From positions 806,001 to 870,000 of the forward strand of contig JBLWWJ010000002.1 in the NCBI GenBank assembly GCA_048268005.1: a stretch of DNA of 64,000 nt, in the 5' to 3' direction. Origin of the DNA: Ancylomarina sp048268005 (lineage in GTDB: Bacteria > Bacteroidota > Bacteroidia > Bacteroidales > Marinifilaceae). Position 1 is the first letter of the stretch, and every line of letters begins with the position of its first letter. The notes beneath the pieces were generated by a model, which was not told the origin of the DNA, searched no databases, and was given only the letters and a program-made list of their open reading frames with translations. Positions 51,321 to 60,930 of the stretch are shown here, one piece after another. Both the position numbers and the translations under genes were made by a program.

Positions 51321-53117
51321 ATGAATTATCAACATTGGGGCAAGCATCTTCGCCAAAGATTTGAAAAGTTTGGTGACAAGACTGCCATGTGTTACAAGAA
51401 TGAAACTAGTGGGGAATGGGTTGATGTAAGCTGGTGTGATTTTGGCATTCAAACCAGACAAGTTTCTAAAGCTCTTTTGAAATTAGGAATTGGCATTCAG
51501 GAAAGTGTTGCCATTTTTTCTCAAAATATGCCTGAGTGGATTGTTGCCGATCTCGCTATTATGAGTGTACGTGGTATAACTGTACCTATCTATCCAACAA
51601 ACTCGACTTCAGAAGCTAAATATATCATTAAGGATGCTGCTGTTCAAGCTATTTTTGTAGGTGAGCAAGAGCAGTACGATAGAACCATGGAGCTTATTGA
51701 GGAGTGCTCACAGATCAAAATGGTTGTCGTTTTTGATAAATCAGTTCAGATTTCTGATCATCAGCATTCAATGTATTGGGATGAATTTATCGAAATGGGA
51801 AAAGCATCTCGTTTAGGTAAAGAATTCGATGCGCGATTTGAAACGGCTGTTTTAGATGATTTAGCGACGTTAATTTATACGTCTGGAACGACTGGTGAAC
51901 CTAAAGGCGTGATGATTGATCACAACAACATTACTTCTGTTCTTCGATCTCACGACATTGAACTTGATTTAACCGATGATGAAGTTTCGTTAAGTTTCTT
52001 GCCATTGAGTCATGTTTATGAACGCGGATGGACTTTCTTCTGTTTACACAGAGGGTTCAAAATTTATTTCAATCGAGATCCAAAGCAGATCGGCCCCACA
52101 ATGAAAGAGGCTAAACCGACAATTATGTGTACGGTGCCTCGTATTTATGAGAAAATTTATTCAGCAATTCAAGATAAGAGTAAGGATGCTTCGGGTCTTA
52201 AGCTTAAGATTCTGAATTGGTCTTTAAAAATTGGTGAGTTAAGGAACAATCAATACAAACGTTTTGAGAAGAAGATTCCTTTCGGATTGAAATTGAAGTT
52301 CAAGCTTGCAGATAAACTTGTGTTGAGTAAATTCAGAGATATATTTGGTGGAAGAATCAATTTTACTCCATGTGGAGGTGCTCCTCTTTCATCTGAGATT
52401 ATTTCTTTTTTCCATTCGGTAGGTATCAATGTGAAGATGGGATATGGTTTGACTGAAACAATGGCTACGGTTTGTTTATATGGCGATACACATATTGATT
52501 TTAATACGACTGGTAAAACCTTGAATGGGGTAGAGATTAAGATAGGTGAGAACGATGAAATCTTAGTAAAAGGACCTGGTGTGATGCGCGGTTACTACAA
52601 AAAAACTGAAGAAACGGCCAAAGTGATGAAAGATGGCTGGTTTTGTACAGGTGATGCAGGTAAGATTGATGAGAATGGAAATTTGACCATAACGGATAGA
52701 ATAAAAGACTTGATGAAAACTTCGGGAGGTAAATATGTGGCTCCTCAGAAGTTGGAAACAACTTTGGTTAATGATCAGTTTATCGAGCAAGTAGCCGTTA
52801 TTGGAGATTGCCAGAAATATGTTACAGCATTGGCTGTACCTGCTTTCGAGCCTTTAAGACAATACGCAAAAAAGCATAATATTTCTTTCGACTCTATTGA
52901 AGATTTAATTTCAAACTCTCAAATTGTAGAATTCTTTGAGAAGCGATTCGAGGATATGCAGAAGGAATTTTCACGATTTGAGAAAATCAAAAAGTTTACA
53001 CTTTTACCTAAAGAATTCTCAATGGAAGCTGGCGAAATTACTTCAACGCTTAAGCTAAAACGAAAAGTGATTCAGGAAAAGTATAAGCACCTTATTGAAA
53101 AAATGTATAAGGATTAG
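51321..53117 (+). CDS. fadD: Long-chain fatty acid--CoA ligase (AMP-binding)
   Basis: 598 residues, adenylate-forming enzyme of the long-chain acyl-CoA synthetase type. The AMP-binding signature LATLIYTSGTTGEPKGVMID starts near residue 183. SLSFLPLSHVYERGWTFFCL, the MGYGLTETMATVCLYG motif, GDAGKIDENGNLTITDRIKD and TSGGKYVAPQKLE complete the set. It activates fatty acids with ATP and CoA, feeding the acyl-CoA dehydrogenase and ETF pathway encoded at 5-9 kb (inference). It is monocistronic, with its own promoter and terminator. Confidence 0.93.
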   Translation: MNYQHWGKHLRQRFEKFGDKTAMCYKNETSGEWVDVSWCDFGIQTRQVSKALLKLGIGIQESVAIFSQNMPEWIVADLAIMSVRGITVPIYPTNSTSEAKYIIKDAAVQAIFVGEQEQYDRTMELIEECSQIKMVVVFDKSVQISDHQHSMYWDEFIEMGKASRLGKEFDARFETAVLDDLATLIYTSGTTGEPKGVMIDHNNITSVLRSHDIELDLTDDEVSLSFLPLSHVYERGWTFFCLHRGFKIYFNRDPKQIGPTMKEAKPTIMCTVPRIYEKIYSAIQDKSKDASGLKLKILNWSLKIGELRNNQYKRFEKKIPFGLKLKFKLADKLVLSKFRDIFGGRINFTPCGGAPLSSEIISFFHSVGINVKMGYGLTETMATVCLYGDTHIDFNTTGKTLNGVEIKIGENDEILVKGPGVMRGYYKKTEETAKVMKDGWFCTGDAGKIDENGNLTITDRIKDLMKTSGGKYVAPQKLETTLVNDQFIEQVAVIGDCQKYVTALAVPAFEPLRQYAKKHNISFDSIEDLISNSQIVEFFEKRFEDMQKEFSRFEKIKKFTLLPKEFSMEAGEITSTLKLKRKVIQEKYKHLIEKMYKD

Positions 53118-53139
53118 TGTATAAGCTGATATGATATAT

Positions 53140-53173
53140 AAAGCCGATGGAATATGATTCCATCGGCTTTTTT
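53140..53173 (+). terminator. Terminator of the acyl-CoA ligase gene
   Basis: Perfect 14-bp stem AAAGCCGATGGAAT / ATTCCATCGGCTTT with a 3-nt loop, followed by T. Confidence 0.94.
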
Positions 53174-53344
53174 ATTTTAACATCCTTATGTTGTTAAAAT
53201 CTGTTATTTCCCGAAAGGTTTTGCTCATGTTCTTTTCTTAAAATCAAAAAACTTATACCTTTAGGACTCTTAAAAATAGATGAACAATTTAATGTTTCTA
53301 TTTTAAGGCCTGTAAAATTCATAAATACTTAAAACACAATAATA

Positions 53345-54808
53345 ATGAGCAAAGAAATTTTAAGCCTGGAACCTAAAGCAATTTGGGAGAATTTTTATTC
53401 ATTAACTCAGATTCCTCGTCCATCAAAGCATGAAGACGAGATTCAAGCATTCATGGTGAAATTCGGTGAAGACCTAGGTCTTGAGACGATCAAAGATGAA
53501 GTAGGAAACATCATTATTAAGAAGCCAGCTACTCCAGGAATGGAAGATAGAATGGGTGTTATCATGCAAGGTCACCTAGATATGGTTCCTCAGAAGAACT
53601 CTGATACAGAGCACGATTTTGAAAAAGATCCTATCGAAACTTTCGTAGATGGTGAGTGGTTGACTGCCAATGGTACAACTCTAGGAGCTGATAATGGTAT
53701 GGGTGTTGCTGCAGCAATGGCTGTTCTACAGGCTACTGATATGGTTCACGGTCCGGTTGAGGCTTTGTTTACTTCTGATGAAGAAACGGGTATGACGGGT
53801 GCTTTCGGTCTTCAGCCTGGTGTTCTTGATGGTGATATTCTATTGAATATGGACTCAGAGGACGAGGGTGAATTATATGTTGGATGTGCTGGTGGTATTG
53901 ATGCTAACGTGACATTCAAAAATAAGTTGACTGACACGCCTAAGGGAGTTGCTGCTTTCAAATTGAATATGAAAGGTCTTAAGGGTGGTCACTCTGGAAT
54001 GGAAATTATTTTGGGAAGAGGTAACTCAAACAAATTGTTATTCCGTTTCTTGAAGCATGCTGCTAAAAACTTTGGTTTACGTCTTGCTTCTGTTGATGGT
54101 GGTTCTTTACGTAATGCTATTCCTCGCGAGTCATTCGCAGTTGTGGTTGTTCCGGAGAATAATGTTGAAGCTTGTGCTGCATCATTAAAAGAATTTGAGG
54201 CAACTTTCAAAGCGGAGTTAAGCGGTGTTGAACCAGATCTAACCTTCTTTGCAGAAGCATGTGACATGCCAAAGCAAGTCATGAAAGGTAAGCTTCAGAA
54301 TCGTTTGATCGACGCTGTTTACGCTTGTCCTAATGGTGTAATGCGTATGAGCGATGCAATGCCAGGATTGGTTGAAACTTCAAACAACCTTGCACGTGTT
54401 TATAGCGATGATAAGAAGATCTACATTCAAACACTTATGCGTTCTTCAGTTAACTCTGCAAAAGAAGATTTAGCTGAGATGATTACTTCTGTATTTACTT
54501 TGGCAGGTGCTAAGGTTGTATTAGAAGGTGAATATCCAGGATGGAAGCCAAATATGGATTCTCCAATCTTGAAAACGATGCAGAACGTTTATAACGAGAA
54601 GTATGGTAAGATTCCTGAGATTAAAGCTATTCACGCAGGTCTTGAGTGTGGTTTATTAGGTGCTAATTACCCACATTGGGATATGATCTCTTTCGGACCA
54701 ACGATTCGTTTCCCTCACTCTCCGGATGAGAAAGTGAAGATCGATACAGTTGCTAAATTCTGGGATTTCACTGTAGAAACTCTTAAGAATATTCCTGTTA
54801 AGAAATAA
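53345..54808 (+). CDS. pepD: Aminoacyl-histidine dipeptidase (Xaa-His dipeptidase, M20)
   Basis: 487 residues, matching PepD. A two-zinc M20 peptidase that splits dipeptides such as carnosine. Metal and catalytic residues are visible: MQGHLDMVPQ (His77, Asp79), LGADNGMGVAAAM (Asp116) and TSDEETGMTGAFG (Glu146, Glu147). KGGHSGMEI is the dimerisation-domain His motif, and a late metal ligand lies in SFGPTIRFPHSPDEKVKI. It lacks a signal peptide, so it is cytoplasmic. It is monocistronic between two terminators. Confidence 0.95.
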   Translation: MSKEILSLEPKAIWENFYSLTQIPRPSKHEDEIQAFMVKFGEDLGLETIKDEVGNIIIKKPATPGMEDRMGVIMQGHLDMVPQKNSDTEHDFEKDPIETFVDGEWLTANGTTLGADNGMGVAAAMAVLQATDMVHGPVEALFTSDEETGMTGAFGLQPGVLDGDILLNMDSEDEGELYVGCAGGIDANVTFKNKLTDTPKGVAAFKLNMKGLKGGHSGMEIILGRGNSNKLLFRFLKHAAKNFGLRLASVDGGSLRNAIPRESFAVVVVPENNVEACAASLKEFEATFKAELSGVEPDLTFFAEACDMPKQVMKGKLQNRLIDAVYACPNGVMRMSDAMPGLVETSNNLARVYSDDKKIYIQTLMRSSVNSAKEDLAEMITSVFTLAGAKVVLEGEYPGWKPNMDSPILKTMQNVYNEKYGKIPEIKAIHAGLECGLLGANYPHWDMISFGPTIRFPHSPDEKVKIDTVAKFWDFTVETLKNIPVKK

Positions 54809-54828
54809 GACAGATTTTTGTCGCAATA

Positions 54829-54855
54829 AAAAAGAGCTCCGTTTGGGGCTCTTTT
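54829..54855 (+). terminator. Terminator of pepD
   Basis: A 12-base stem AAAAAGAGCTCC / GGGGCTCTTTTT (one G-T pair) with a short loop and T run. Confidence 0.88.
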
Positions 54856-54967
54856 TGTATATAATGGATTTTAAAGTGAATAGGTGGAAAAGTAAATACG
54901 TGAAAATAACACTAGCCATTCAACTATTTAGCAATCTAATTATCTTGCAATTCCACTATTTAGCACT

Positions 54968-56074
54968 CTATTTCATCATTTCAATTGTTTCTGCTTCAAG
55001 GGTCAGATACTTACCCATTAAGTTAGCTGTCATGCACGAGTGAATGGGTAGTATACCAATTAAATCGCCAACTTGAAACTCGTTAAAAAAATCTTCGTTG
55101 CATTTAATAATACCATGCTCTTGTGATAGGCTAGAAAGAAAACCACCACTCATAATTGGACTCCAACCATCAGGTTTGATATTCACTAGAGAACCGAATA
55201 GTTTTGTACCTTCGTCGTCAGCTTCAAGATATTCTTTTGAGAAGTGAACACCACCACCATAAATTACAATTTCATTTCTATCAGTATGTTTTGCTACAAT
55301 AGGGCAAGCCATGGCTACTGCAATTTCATCTTCTTCGCAAGATCCCAGAACGAATTGCATCATGTCGTAGAATGCAAAGTTACCAGGGCGAATTTCATCG
55401 ATACCAAAGAATTCGTCGCTAATGCTACAAGCAGGTGTGTCGCCAAGTGAAACCTCTAGATCAGGGAATTGAGAACGGAAAACATCTTTCAATTCATTTA
55501 AGTCAAGAACAGATTGTTTATGATTTTTATGAATTTCATCAGCATCAGCGGCATTGTAATTGTGACCTGAATGAGCAAGGAAGCCTTTGAATTTAATTCG
55601 AGTTGAGGCCTTGATGTAATTCAGTAAATTCTGAATGCTTTCTGTATCACCAGCTGCAATTCCAGTACGATGGTAACCCGTATCTACTTTGATATAAGCA
55701 TTTACTTTGTTGTTTAGCTCAGCCTCTAAATGATGAATACTTTCTGGCGATTCAACTAGAATATTGAGTGTTATTTTACCAGCCAATTCGTCGATGATAT
55801 CCATCTCGCGTAAATTAACGGGCATGGCAACCGTAATATCTTTCCAATTATGATCGGCAAAATATTTTGCCATTTCTAAAGAAGAAACTGTTATTTTATC
55901 AACACCCAATTCACGGAACCATTCTCCAACACCTGCAGATTGATGCGTTTTAAAGTGAGGACGAAAACTAAGGTTACAACGCTTAGCTCTATCTATCATA
56001 TTTTCGATATTGCGTGTGCACTTGTTTTTATCGAGTAAAAGTGTCGGTTTTTTTATATGTATTCTGATGTCCAT
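54968..56074 (-). CDS. D-threonine aldolase / D-serine dehydratase-like PLP enzyme (fold type III)
   Basis: 368 residues. An N-terminal alanine-racemase-type TIM barrel begins KKPTLLLDKNKCTRNIENM. The PLP lysine is Lys42 in FRPHFKTHQS. The C-terminal domain ends with the metal site LPIHSCMTANL (His345, Cys347), the zinc pair of D-serine dehydratase / D-threonine aldolase relatives. It probably acts on a beta-hydroxy D-amino acid; which one is not readable. It starts 6 bases after pncB, so the two form one transcript. That pairing has no obvious metabolic logic. Confidence 0.88.
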   Translation of the reverse strand: MDIRIHIKKPTLLLDKNKCTRNIENMIDRAKRCNLSFRPHFKTHQSAGVGEWFRELGVDKITVSSLEMAKYFADHNWKDITVAMPVNLREMDIIDELAGKITLNILVESPESIHHLEAELNNKVNAYIKVDTGYHRTGIAAGDTESIQNLLNYIKASTRIKFKGFLAHSGHNYNAADADEIHKNHKQSVLDLNELKDVFRSQFPDLEVSLGDTPACSISDEFFGIDEIRPGNFAFYDMMQFVLGSCEEDEIAVAMACPIVAKHTDRNEIVIYGGGVHFSKEYLEADDEGTKLFGSLVNIKPDGWSPIMSGGFLSSLSQEHGIIKCNEDFFNEFQVGDLIGILPIHSCMTANLMGKYLTLEAETIEMMK

Positions 56075-56080
56075 AGATTC

Positions 56081-57514
56081 TTATTCTTGTAGGTTCTGGT
56101 TCATTTTGTTGTGAATGCCTTTCAGCATCTCATTTTTAAGATTGAGGACTTTCTCCGAGACTCCAACCTTATAAATATGTGGACTAATGAAACGCTTGTG
56201 TTCGTCAGGTAATTGAGCAAAACGTTTTTTCAAGTAGGCGTTGATTTCACTTGGCGATTGTTCCGGGATAAGAACTTTACCGTTATCCATAACCAGTTGG
56301 TTCAAGACCTCGAAAGTACAACCATCCAGTTTCGTTGTTTTATGTGAATGGAAGGGGTGGAAGATCTGATCCGCATTTTCCTCTTCAAACATGAGGATCC
56401 CATCACGAAAGAATTTCCCATCTTGATCGAAGTAGCGAACGACTTTCTTTCTACCTGGAAGCGTCATTTTTTCAACATTTTCAGAAACTTTAAGACAGGG
56501 GGTGTCGTTATTTTCAACCAGTTTATAAACCCCATCAAGAGCTCCTGTATCATTTCCAGTAACCAATTCGGTACCTACACCATAGCCATCAATGCAAGCG
56601 CCCTGTTCATTCAAACTTTTTATGACATACTCGTTCAGTTGATTGGATGCGAAAATTTGAACATAGGCTAGATCCGCATCATCTAACATCTTGCGGCCTT
56701 TTTTACTTAAGTAGGCTAAGTCGCCGCTATCCAAACGAATTCCCACAAGTTTGTGGCCTTTTGTTTCAAGTTCTTTGGCTATAAGAATCGCATTGGGTAT
56801 ACCTGATTTGAGTGTATTGTAGGTGTCGACAAGCAAAACTGTGGTGTCTGGATTTATCTCAGCATACTGGCGAAAGGCATCAATTTCTTTTTCAAAACTT
56901 TGCACCCAGGCATGAGCTTGAGTGCCACTCACAGGAATGCCATAATTAAAAGCAGCATAGACATTAGATGTGGAATTTGCTCCACCAATGATGGCGGCTC
57001 TACTGGCATGGATACCACCCAAACCTTGTGCTCTGCGTAAACCAAAATCGGCGAAAGTTTTCTCACCAATTACTGAACGAATACGACAGGCTTTGGTCGC
57101 AATTAATGATTGAAAGTTGAGGTAATTTAAAAGCATTGTTTCAACTAACAAACACTCTATCATATTACCCTCTACACGAATAATAGGTTCATTAGGGAAT
57201 GCGATCTCACCTTCCTTCATGCTGTATATTTTTCCTTTGAATCTAAATTCTCTTAAGTAGTTTAGAAATTCATCTTTTAAGCCAGCTTGTTTTAGAAAAG
57301 CCAGATTTTCCTCGTTATATGAGAATTTGGATAGAATACTTAGCAGATCTTGTAAACCGGCAAAAACGACATAGCCTCCCTTATAAGGGTTTGTTCTGAA
57401 GAAGTAATCGAATGTGCTTGTTTCATTTTGCTTGCCACTGTAAAAGTAGGCTTGAGCCATGGTGAGCTCATAAAAGTCGGTATAAAGACCTGTATTCTGA
57501 GTCAGTGTTTGCAT
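56081..57514 (-). CDS. pncB: Nicotinate phosphoribosyltransferase
   Basis: 477 residues. It converts nicotinate and PRPP to nicotinate mononucleotide in NAD salvage. Motifs are NTGLYTDFYELTMAQAYFY at the N-terminus, FADFGLRRAQGLGGIHASRA, SGTQAHAWVQSFEKE (His201, the residue phosphorylated during turnover), LVDTYNTLKSG and VGIRLDSGDLAYLSKKGRKM. The size matches the longer bacterial/eukaryotic NAPRT type instead of the 400-residue E. coli type. It is the first gene of a two-gene unit with the D-threonine-aldolase-like enzyme. Confidence 0.94.
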   Translation of the reverse strand: MQTLTQNTGLYTDFYELTMAQAYFYSGKQNETSTFDYFFRTNPYKGGYVVFAGLQDLLSILSKFSYNEENLAFLKQAGLKDEFLNYLREFRFKGKIYSMKEGEIAFPNEPIIRVEGNMIECLLVETMLLNYLNFQSLIATKACRIRSVIGEKTFADFGLRRAQGLGGIHASRAAIIGGANSTSNVYAAFNYGIPVSGTQAHAWVQSFEKEIDAFRQYAEINPDTTVLLVDTYNTLKSGIPNAILIAKELETKGHKLVGIRLDSGDLAYLSKKGRKMLDDADLAYVQIFASNQLNEYVIKSLNEQGACIDGYGVGTELVTGNDTGALDGVYKLVENNDTPCLKVSENVEKMTLPGRKKVVRYFDQDGKFFRDGILMFEEENADQIFHPFHSHKTTKLDGCTFEVLNQLVMDNGKVLIPEQSPSEINAYLKKRFAQLPDEHKRFISPHIYKVGVSEKVLNLKNEMLKGIHNKMNQNLQE

Positions 57515-57539
57515 CTTTTTGTCTAAATAAGTCAGACTC

Positions 57540-57547
57540 CAAAGATA
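57540..57547 (-). promoter_or_regulatory. -7 element of pncB
   Basis: On the - strand TATCTTTG, an exact TAnnTTTG match 26 bases before the ATG. No TTG was found at the -33 position. Confidence 0.5.
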
Positions 57548-57747
57548 AGGACAAAGTTTGAAGGATGACTAATGCTTGATGTTAAATGCCAATTTCATTG
57601 TTTTTCTTATTCCATAAGAATTCATTTATGGAAGATTGCCTATGGTCATTGTTCTGCAACTGACATTCTGCTAGCTTATTAAGGAATTATATACGTTTTG
57701 ACCAGATATCCCTTTATTGAAAAGGTTTTAAAAACATAAGGTACAGT

Positions 57748-57778
57748 TTTGCTTGTCTCGGTATAAATCCTAATTTAG
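57748..57778 (+). promoter_or_regulatory. Promoter of the first MFS gene
   Basis: TTTG-N19-TAATTTAG. The same variant -7 box and the same spacer stand before the second MFS gene, and the flanking bases are also similar. Confidence 0.6.
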
Positions 57779-57822
57779 CGCGCTCTAAAACATTAACTTA
57801 AACGAAATAAAAACTTAAAAAC

Positions 57823-59208
57823 ATGGCTATAGCAAAAGCAGCTAGTCTCTCAATTAGAGACAGTAAAAGCGCAAGATGGTTCGTTCTAATAACGGTATCT
57901 TTCTTGATGCTAACAGGATATTTCTTTACAGATATCATGTCTCCTTTACAAGGAATGTTACGTGACCAAATGGGATGGTCTAATTCATCTTATGGAACCT
58001 TTGCTGGTTCGTATTCTGTATTAAACGTATTCTGTTTAATGCTTATTTTCGGAGGTGTTATTCTCGATAAAGCGGGTATTCGTTTTACAGGTACTTTCTT
58101 TGTAGGTGTAATGATTGTCGGGGCTTTCCTTAACTATTATGCCATGACCGACACATTTAATAATGGTGGTTTAGGATACGCTTTCCTTGACTCTTTCTTA
58201 GTTGATTATAAGCCTTCTTTAAAGATGGCGATGATTGGTTATGCATTATTCGGAGTAGGTGTTGAAATTGCAGGGATTACGGTTTCTCGTATCATTGTAA
58301 AATGGTTTAAAGGAAAAGAAATGGCGTTGGCAATGGGTCTTGAAATGGCTTGTGCTCGTGGTGGTATGTTAATTGCGTTTACTGCGTCTCCTTGGATGAC
58401 AGGTGCTGATAAAATCATTTCACGTCCTTTAGCATTTGGTGTAGTTCTTTTAGTTATTGGTCTATTAGCATTTTTTATTCATAATATGATGGATAAGAAG
58501 TTGGATGCTGAGGTTGCTGCTGATACCAGTGTTGAAGCTTCTGAAGATGAATTTAAGATTTCTGATGTATTCTTGTTGTTCAAGAATCCAGGTTTTATTC
58601 TAATTGCACTTCTTTGTGTATTATTCTATTCTGCAATTTTCCCATTTACTAAGTTTGCGCCAGACCTAATGGTTCAAAAATATGGTTTTGCTGAAGAATT
58701 TTCAGGTTGGATTGTTGGATTACTTCCTATTGGAACGATGGTTCTTACTCCAATTTTTGGTGCTTTCATGGATAAAAAAGGAAAATCAGCAAGTATCATG
58801 ATGTTGGGATCTTTATTATTGATCTTCTCTCACGTTATTTTTGCTTTCATGCCAAGTAACACAGCTTTTGCTTTTGTTGCGATGGTTGTTCTTGGTTTTG
58901 CATTCTCTTTTGTACCTGCTGCTATGTGGCCTTCGGTACCAAAGATTATTCCGGAATCACGTTTGGGTTCTGCTTATGCCATGATCTTTATGATTCAGAA
59001 TGTTGGTCTGATGTTATTCCCAATGCTATTGGGAGCAGTATTGGATTCAGCGAACGAAGGATTAGCTGAAGGTGCTGCTCTTAACTATACGGAGCCAATG
59101 ATGTTAATGGTGGGTTGTGGTATCGCTGCTCTTGTTGTTGCTTTCTTCCTGAGAGTAGTTGATAAGAAAAAAGGATACGGTCTGGACCTTCCAAACATTC
59201 AGGAATAA
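57823..59208 (+). CDS. MFS transporter, copy 1
   Basis: 461 residues, 12 predicted helices. Blocks include ARWFVLITVSFLMLTGYFFT, LNVFCLMLIFGGVILDKAGI (the MFS motif A region), ISRIIVKWFKGKEMALAMG-like SRIIVKWFKGKEMALAMGLE, and AAMWPSVPKIIPESRLGSAY. The last two recall the MFSD1 type of MFS proteins, some of which carry dipeptides; this is only a resemblance. Substrate unknown. It is a separate unit with promoter and terminator, followed by a close paralogue. Confidence 0.8.
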   Translation: MAIAKAASLSIRDSKSARWFVLITVSFLMLTGYFFTDIMSPLQGMLRDQMGWSNSSYGTFAGSYSVLNVFCLMLIFGGVILDKAGIRFTGTFFVGVMIVGAFLNYYAMTDTFNNGGLGYAFLDSFLVDYKPSLKMAMIGYALFGVGVEIAGITVSRIIVKWFKGKEMALAMGLEMACARGGMLIAFTASPWMTGADKIISRPLAFGVVLLVIGLLAFFIHNMMDKKLDAEVAADTSVEASEDEFKISDVFLLFKNPGFILIALLCVLFYSAIFPFTKFAPDLMVQKYGFAEEFSGWIVGLLPIGTMVLTPIFGAFMDKKGKSASIMMLGSLLLIFSHVIFAFMPSNTAFAFVAMVVLGFAFSFVPAAMWPSVPKIIPESRLGSAYAMIFMIQNVGLMLFPMLLGAVLDSANEGLAEGAALNYTEPMMLMVGCGIAALVVAFFLRVVDKKKGYGLDLPNIQE

Positions 59209-59230
59209 TTTTAAAAAAAATATTATACTT

Positions 59231-59256
59231 AAAAGCCACCTTCGGGTGGCTTTTTT
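59231..59256 (+). terminator. Terminator of MFS copy 1
   Basis: Perfect 10-bp stem AAAAGCCACC / GGTGGCTTTT with a stable TTCG tetraloop and T6. Confidence 0.94.
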
Positions 59257-59286
59257 CGTAAGTTACTGTACATGACAAAATACAGG

Positions 59287-59317
59287 TTTGTTTTATTAGG
59301 CAATAATCTTAATTTAG
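59287..59317 (+). promoter_or_regulatory. Promoter of the second MFS gene
   Basis: TTTG (59287-59290), a 19-bp spacer and TAATTTAG (59310-59317), the same form as for copy 1. Confidence 0.6.
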
Positions 59318-59362
59318 TAAGCTTTAAAACCCCAAAAAATTACTAACCCTAAAATTATTGTA

Positions 59363-60802
59363 ATGACAGATGCTATTAAAAAGACTTTGAGAGATAGCGC
59401 AGGCGCTCGTTGGTTTGTGCTAATTCTCGTTTCGGTAACCATGCTTATCGCATACACCTTTATGGAGGTGCTTTCTCCACTTCAAACGCTTATTCAAAGT
59501 ACTTACGGATGGAGTGGTACCGATTGGGGAATCGTAACAGGTGCACAGGGATATTTAAATGTATTTGCATTTATGTTGATTTTTGCCGGGATTATTCTCG
59601 ATAAAATGGGTATCAGATTTACCGCAGTAGGATCTGGTTTGGTGATGATTATAGGTGCTATTATCAAGTATTATGCATTTGCTCATAATTTTGAAATGGG
59701 TGCTACAATCATTGGAATAGATGCTAGAGTGTTTGTTTCTGCAGCTGGATTTGCCGTATTCTGTGTCGGTGCTGAAGGTGCTGGTATTACTGTTTCGCGT
59801 ATCATTGTAAAATGGTTTAAAGGTAAAGAAATGGCACTTGCCATGGGAACAGAGATGGCATTGGCTCGTTTGGGATCATTCCTTGCTTTATTCGGTTCAC
59901 CTCGTATAGCTGACGCATTCAGCATTCCAACGGCTGTATTAGTTGGAACTCTGGCTTTGTGTATTGCATTAATCCTTTTCATTGTTTATTGCATAATGGA
60001 TGTGAAATTGGATAAGGAAATAGAAGAGGAAGCTGAAGAAGAAGAACCATTTAAAATTACAGACCTTGGTGTTATTATTAAGAGTAAAGGATTCTGGTAT
60101 ATTGCCATTCTTTGTTTGTTATTCTATTCTGCCGTTTTCCCATTCTATAAGTTTTCTTCAGGATTAATGGTGAACAAATTTGGTATTGATCCTTCTACAG
60201 CTGGAGATATTCCTTCTATTTTACCATTTGGAACGATTCTTTTAACACCACTATTTGGATTTATATACGATAAATATGGTAAAGGAGCTTCTATCATGAT
60301 TTTGGGAGCAGTATTACTTGTAATCGTTCATACGATATTCTATATACCAGCATTAACAGCAACATGGGTTGCAATATTTGCTGTTGTTTTACTAGGAATT
60401 GCGTTCTCATTAGTTCCTTCAGCTATGTGGCCTTCAGTTCCTAAAATCATACCAGAAAAACAGTTAGGGTCGGCTTATGCTCTTATTTTCTATGTGCAGA
60501 ATATTGGTCTAATGCTTGTTCCTATTCTATTAGGTATCGTTTTGGATAAAACGAATCCAGGTGTGAACGAAAAAACTGAAAGTGCAATTGCTAACTTTAG
60601 AGCAGAAGGAATACCTGCAAATGAAATCTCAGCAAAAGTTCAGATGCTTAGAGAAGCTGGTGAAATACCAATGTTTGACTATTCTTCAACTTGGTTGATC
60701 TTTGTAGGATTAACAATTCTTGCTACTATATTTGGTTTCTTATTGAAAGCAGAAGATCGTAAAAAAGGTTATGGTCTTGAATTACCAAATATTGAGAAGT
60801 AA
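59363..60802 (+). CDS. MFS transporter, copy 2
   Basis: 479 residues, a paralogue of the preceding gene: ARWFVLILVSVTMLIAYTFM, LNVFAFMLIFAGIILDKMGI, SRIIVKWFKGKEMALAMGTE and SAMWPSVPKIIPEKQLGSAY. Differences from copy 1 are an acidic central loop (KEIEEEAEEEEPFKI) and an insertion of about 30 residues before the last helix (TESAIANFRAEGIPANEISA region). Substrate unknown. The similar promoters and terminators suggest the whole unit was duplicated. Confidence 0.8.
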   Translation: MTDAIKKTLRDSAGARWFVLILVSVTMLIAYTFMEVLSPLQTLIQSTYGWSGTDWGIVTGAQGYLNVFAFMLIFAGIILDKMGIRFTAVGSGLVMIIGAIIKYYAFAHNFEMGATIIGIDARVFVSAAGFAVFCVGAEGAGITVSRIIVKWFKGKEMALAMGTEMALARLGSFLALFGSPRIADAFSIPTAVLVGTLALCIALILFIVYCIMDVKLDKEIEEEAEEEEPFKITDLGVIIKSKGFWYIAILCLLFYSAVFPFYKFSSGLMVNKFGIDPSTAGDIPSILPFGTILLTPLFGFIYDKYGKGASIMILGAVLLVIVHTIFYIPALTATWVAIFAVVLLGIAFSLVPSAMWPSVPKIIPEKQLGSAYALIFYVQNIGLMLVPILLGIVLDKTNPGVNEKTESAIANFRAEGIPANEISAKVQMLREAGEIPMFDYSSTWLIFVGLTILATIFGFLLKAEDRKKGYGLELPNIEK

Positions 60803-60825
60803 TTTTGATATTCTAATCTTATAAG

Positions 60826-60858
60826 AAAAGCCACCTTCGAGGGTGGCTTTTTTTTTTG
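60826..60858 (+). terminator. Terminator of MFS copy 2
   Basis: 10-bp stem AAAAGCCACC / GGTGGCTTTT with a 6-nt loop (TTCGAG) and a long T run. It is the same stem as after copy 1. Confidence 0.94.
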
Positions 60859-60930
60859 CAGGTTGTGTCAGAATATCATTACTTATCCGATGAATTAGTT
60901 ACACTGATATGATTCATCGAATAATTCCAA

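Larger units (their letters stand above)
57515..57822. other. Divergent region between pncB and the first MFS gene
   Basis: 308 bases. It holds a -7 box for pncB on the - strand (57540-57547) and a full promoter for the MFS gene (57748-57778). Nothing else was recognised. Confidence 0.55.

Noticed and set aside
56348..56671. 107-codon frame antisense to pncB
   Set aside because: Opposite strand of conserved pncB coding sequence, with no recognisable protein features.
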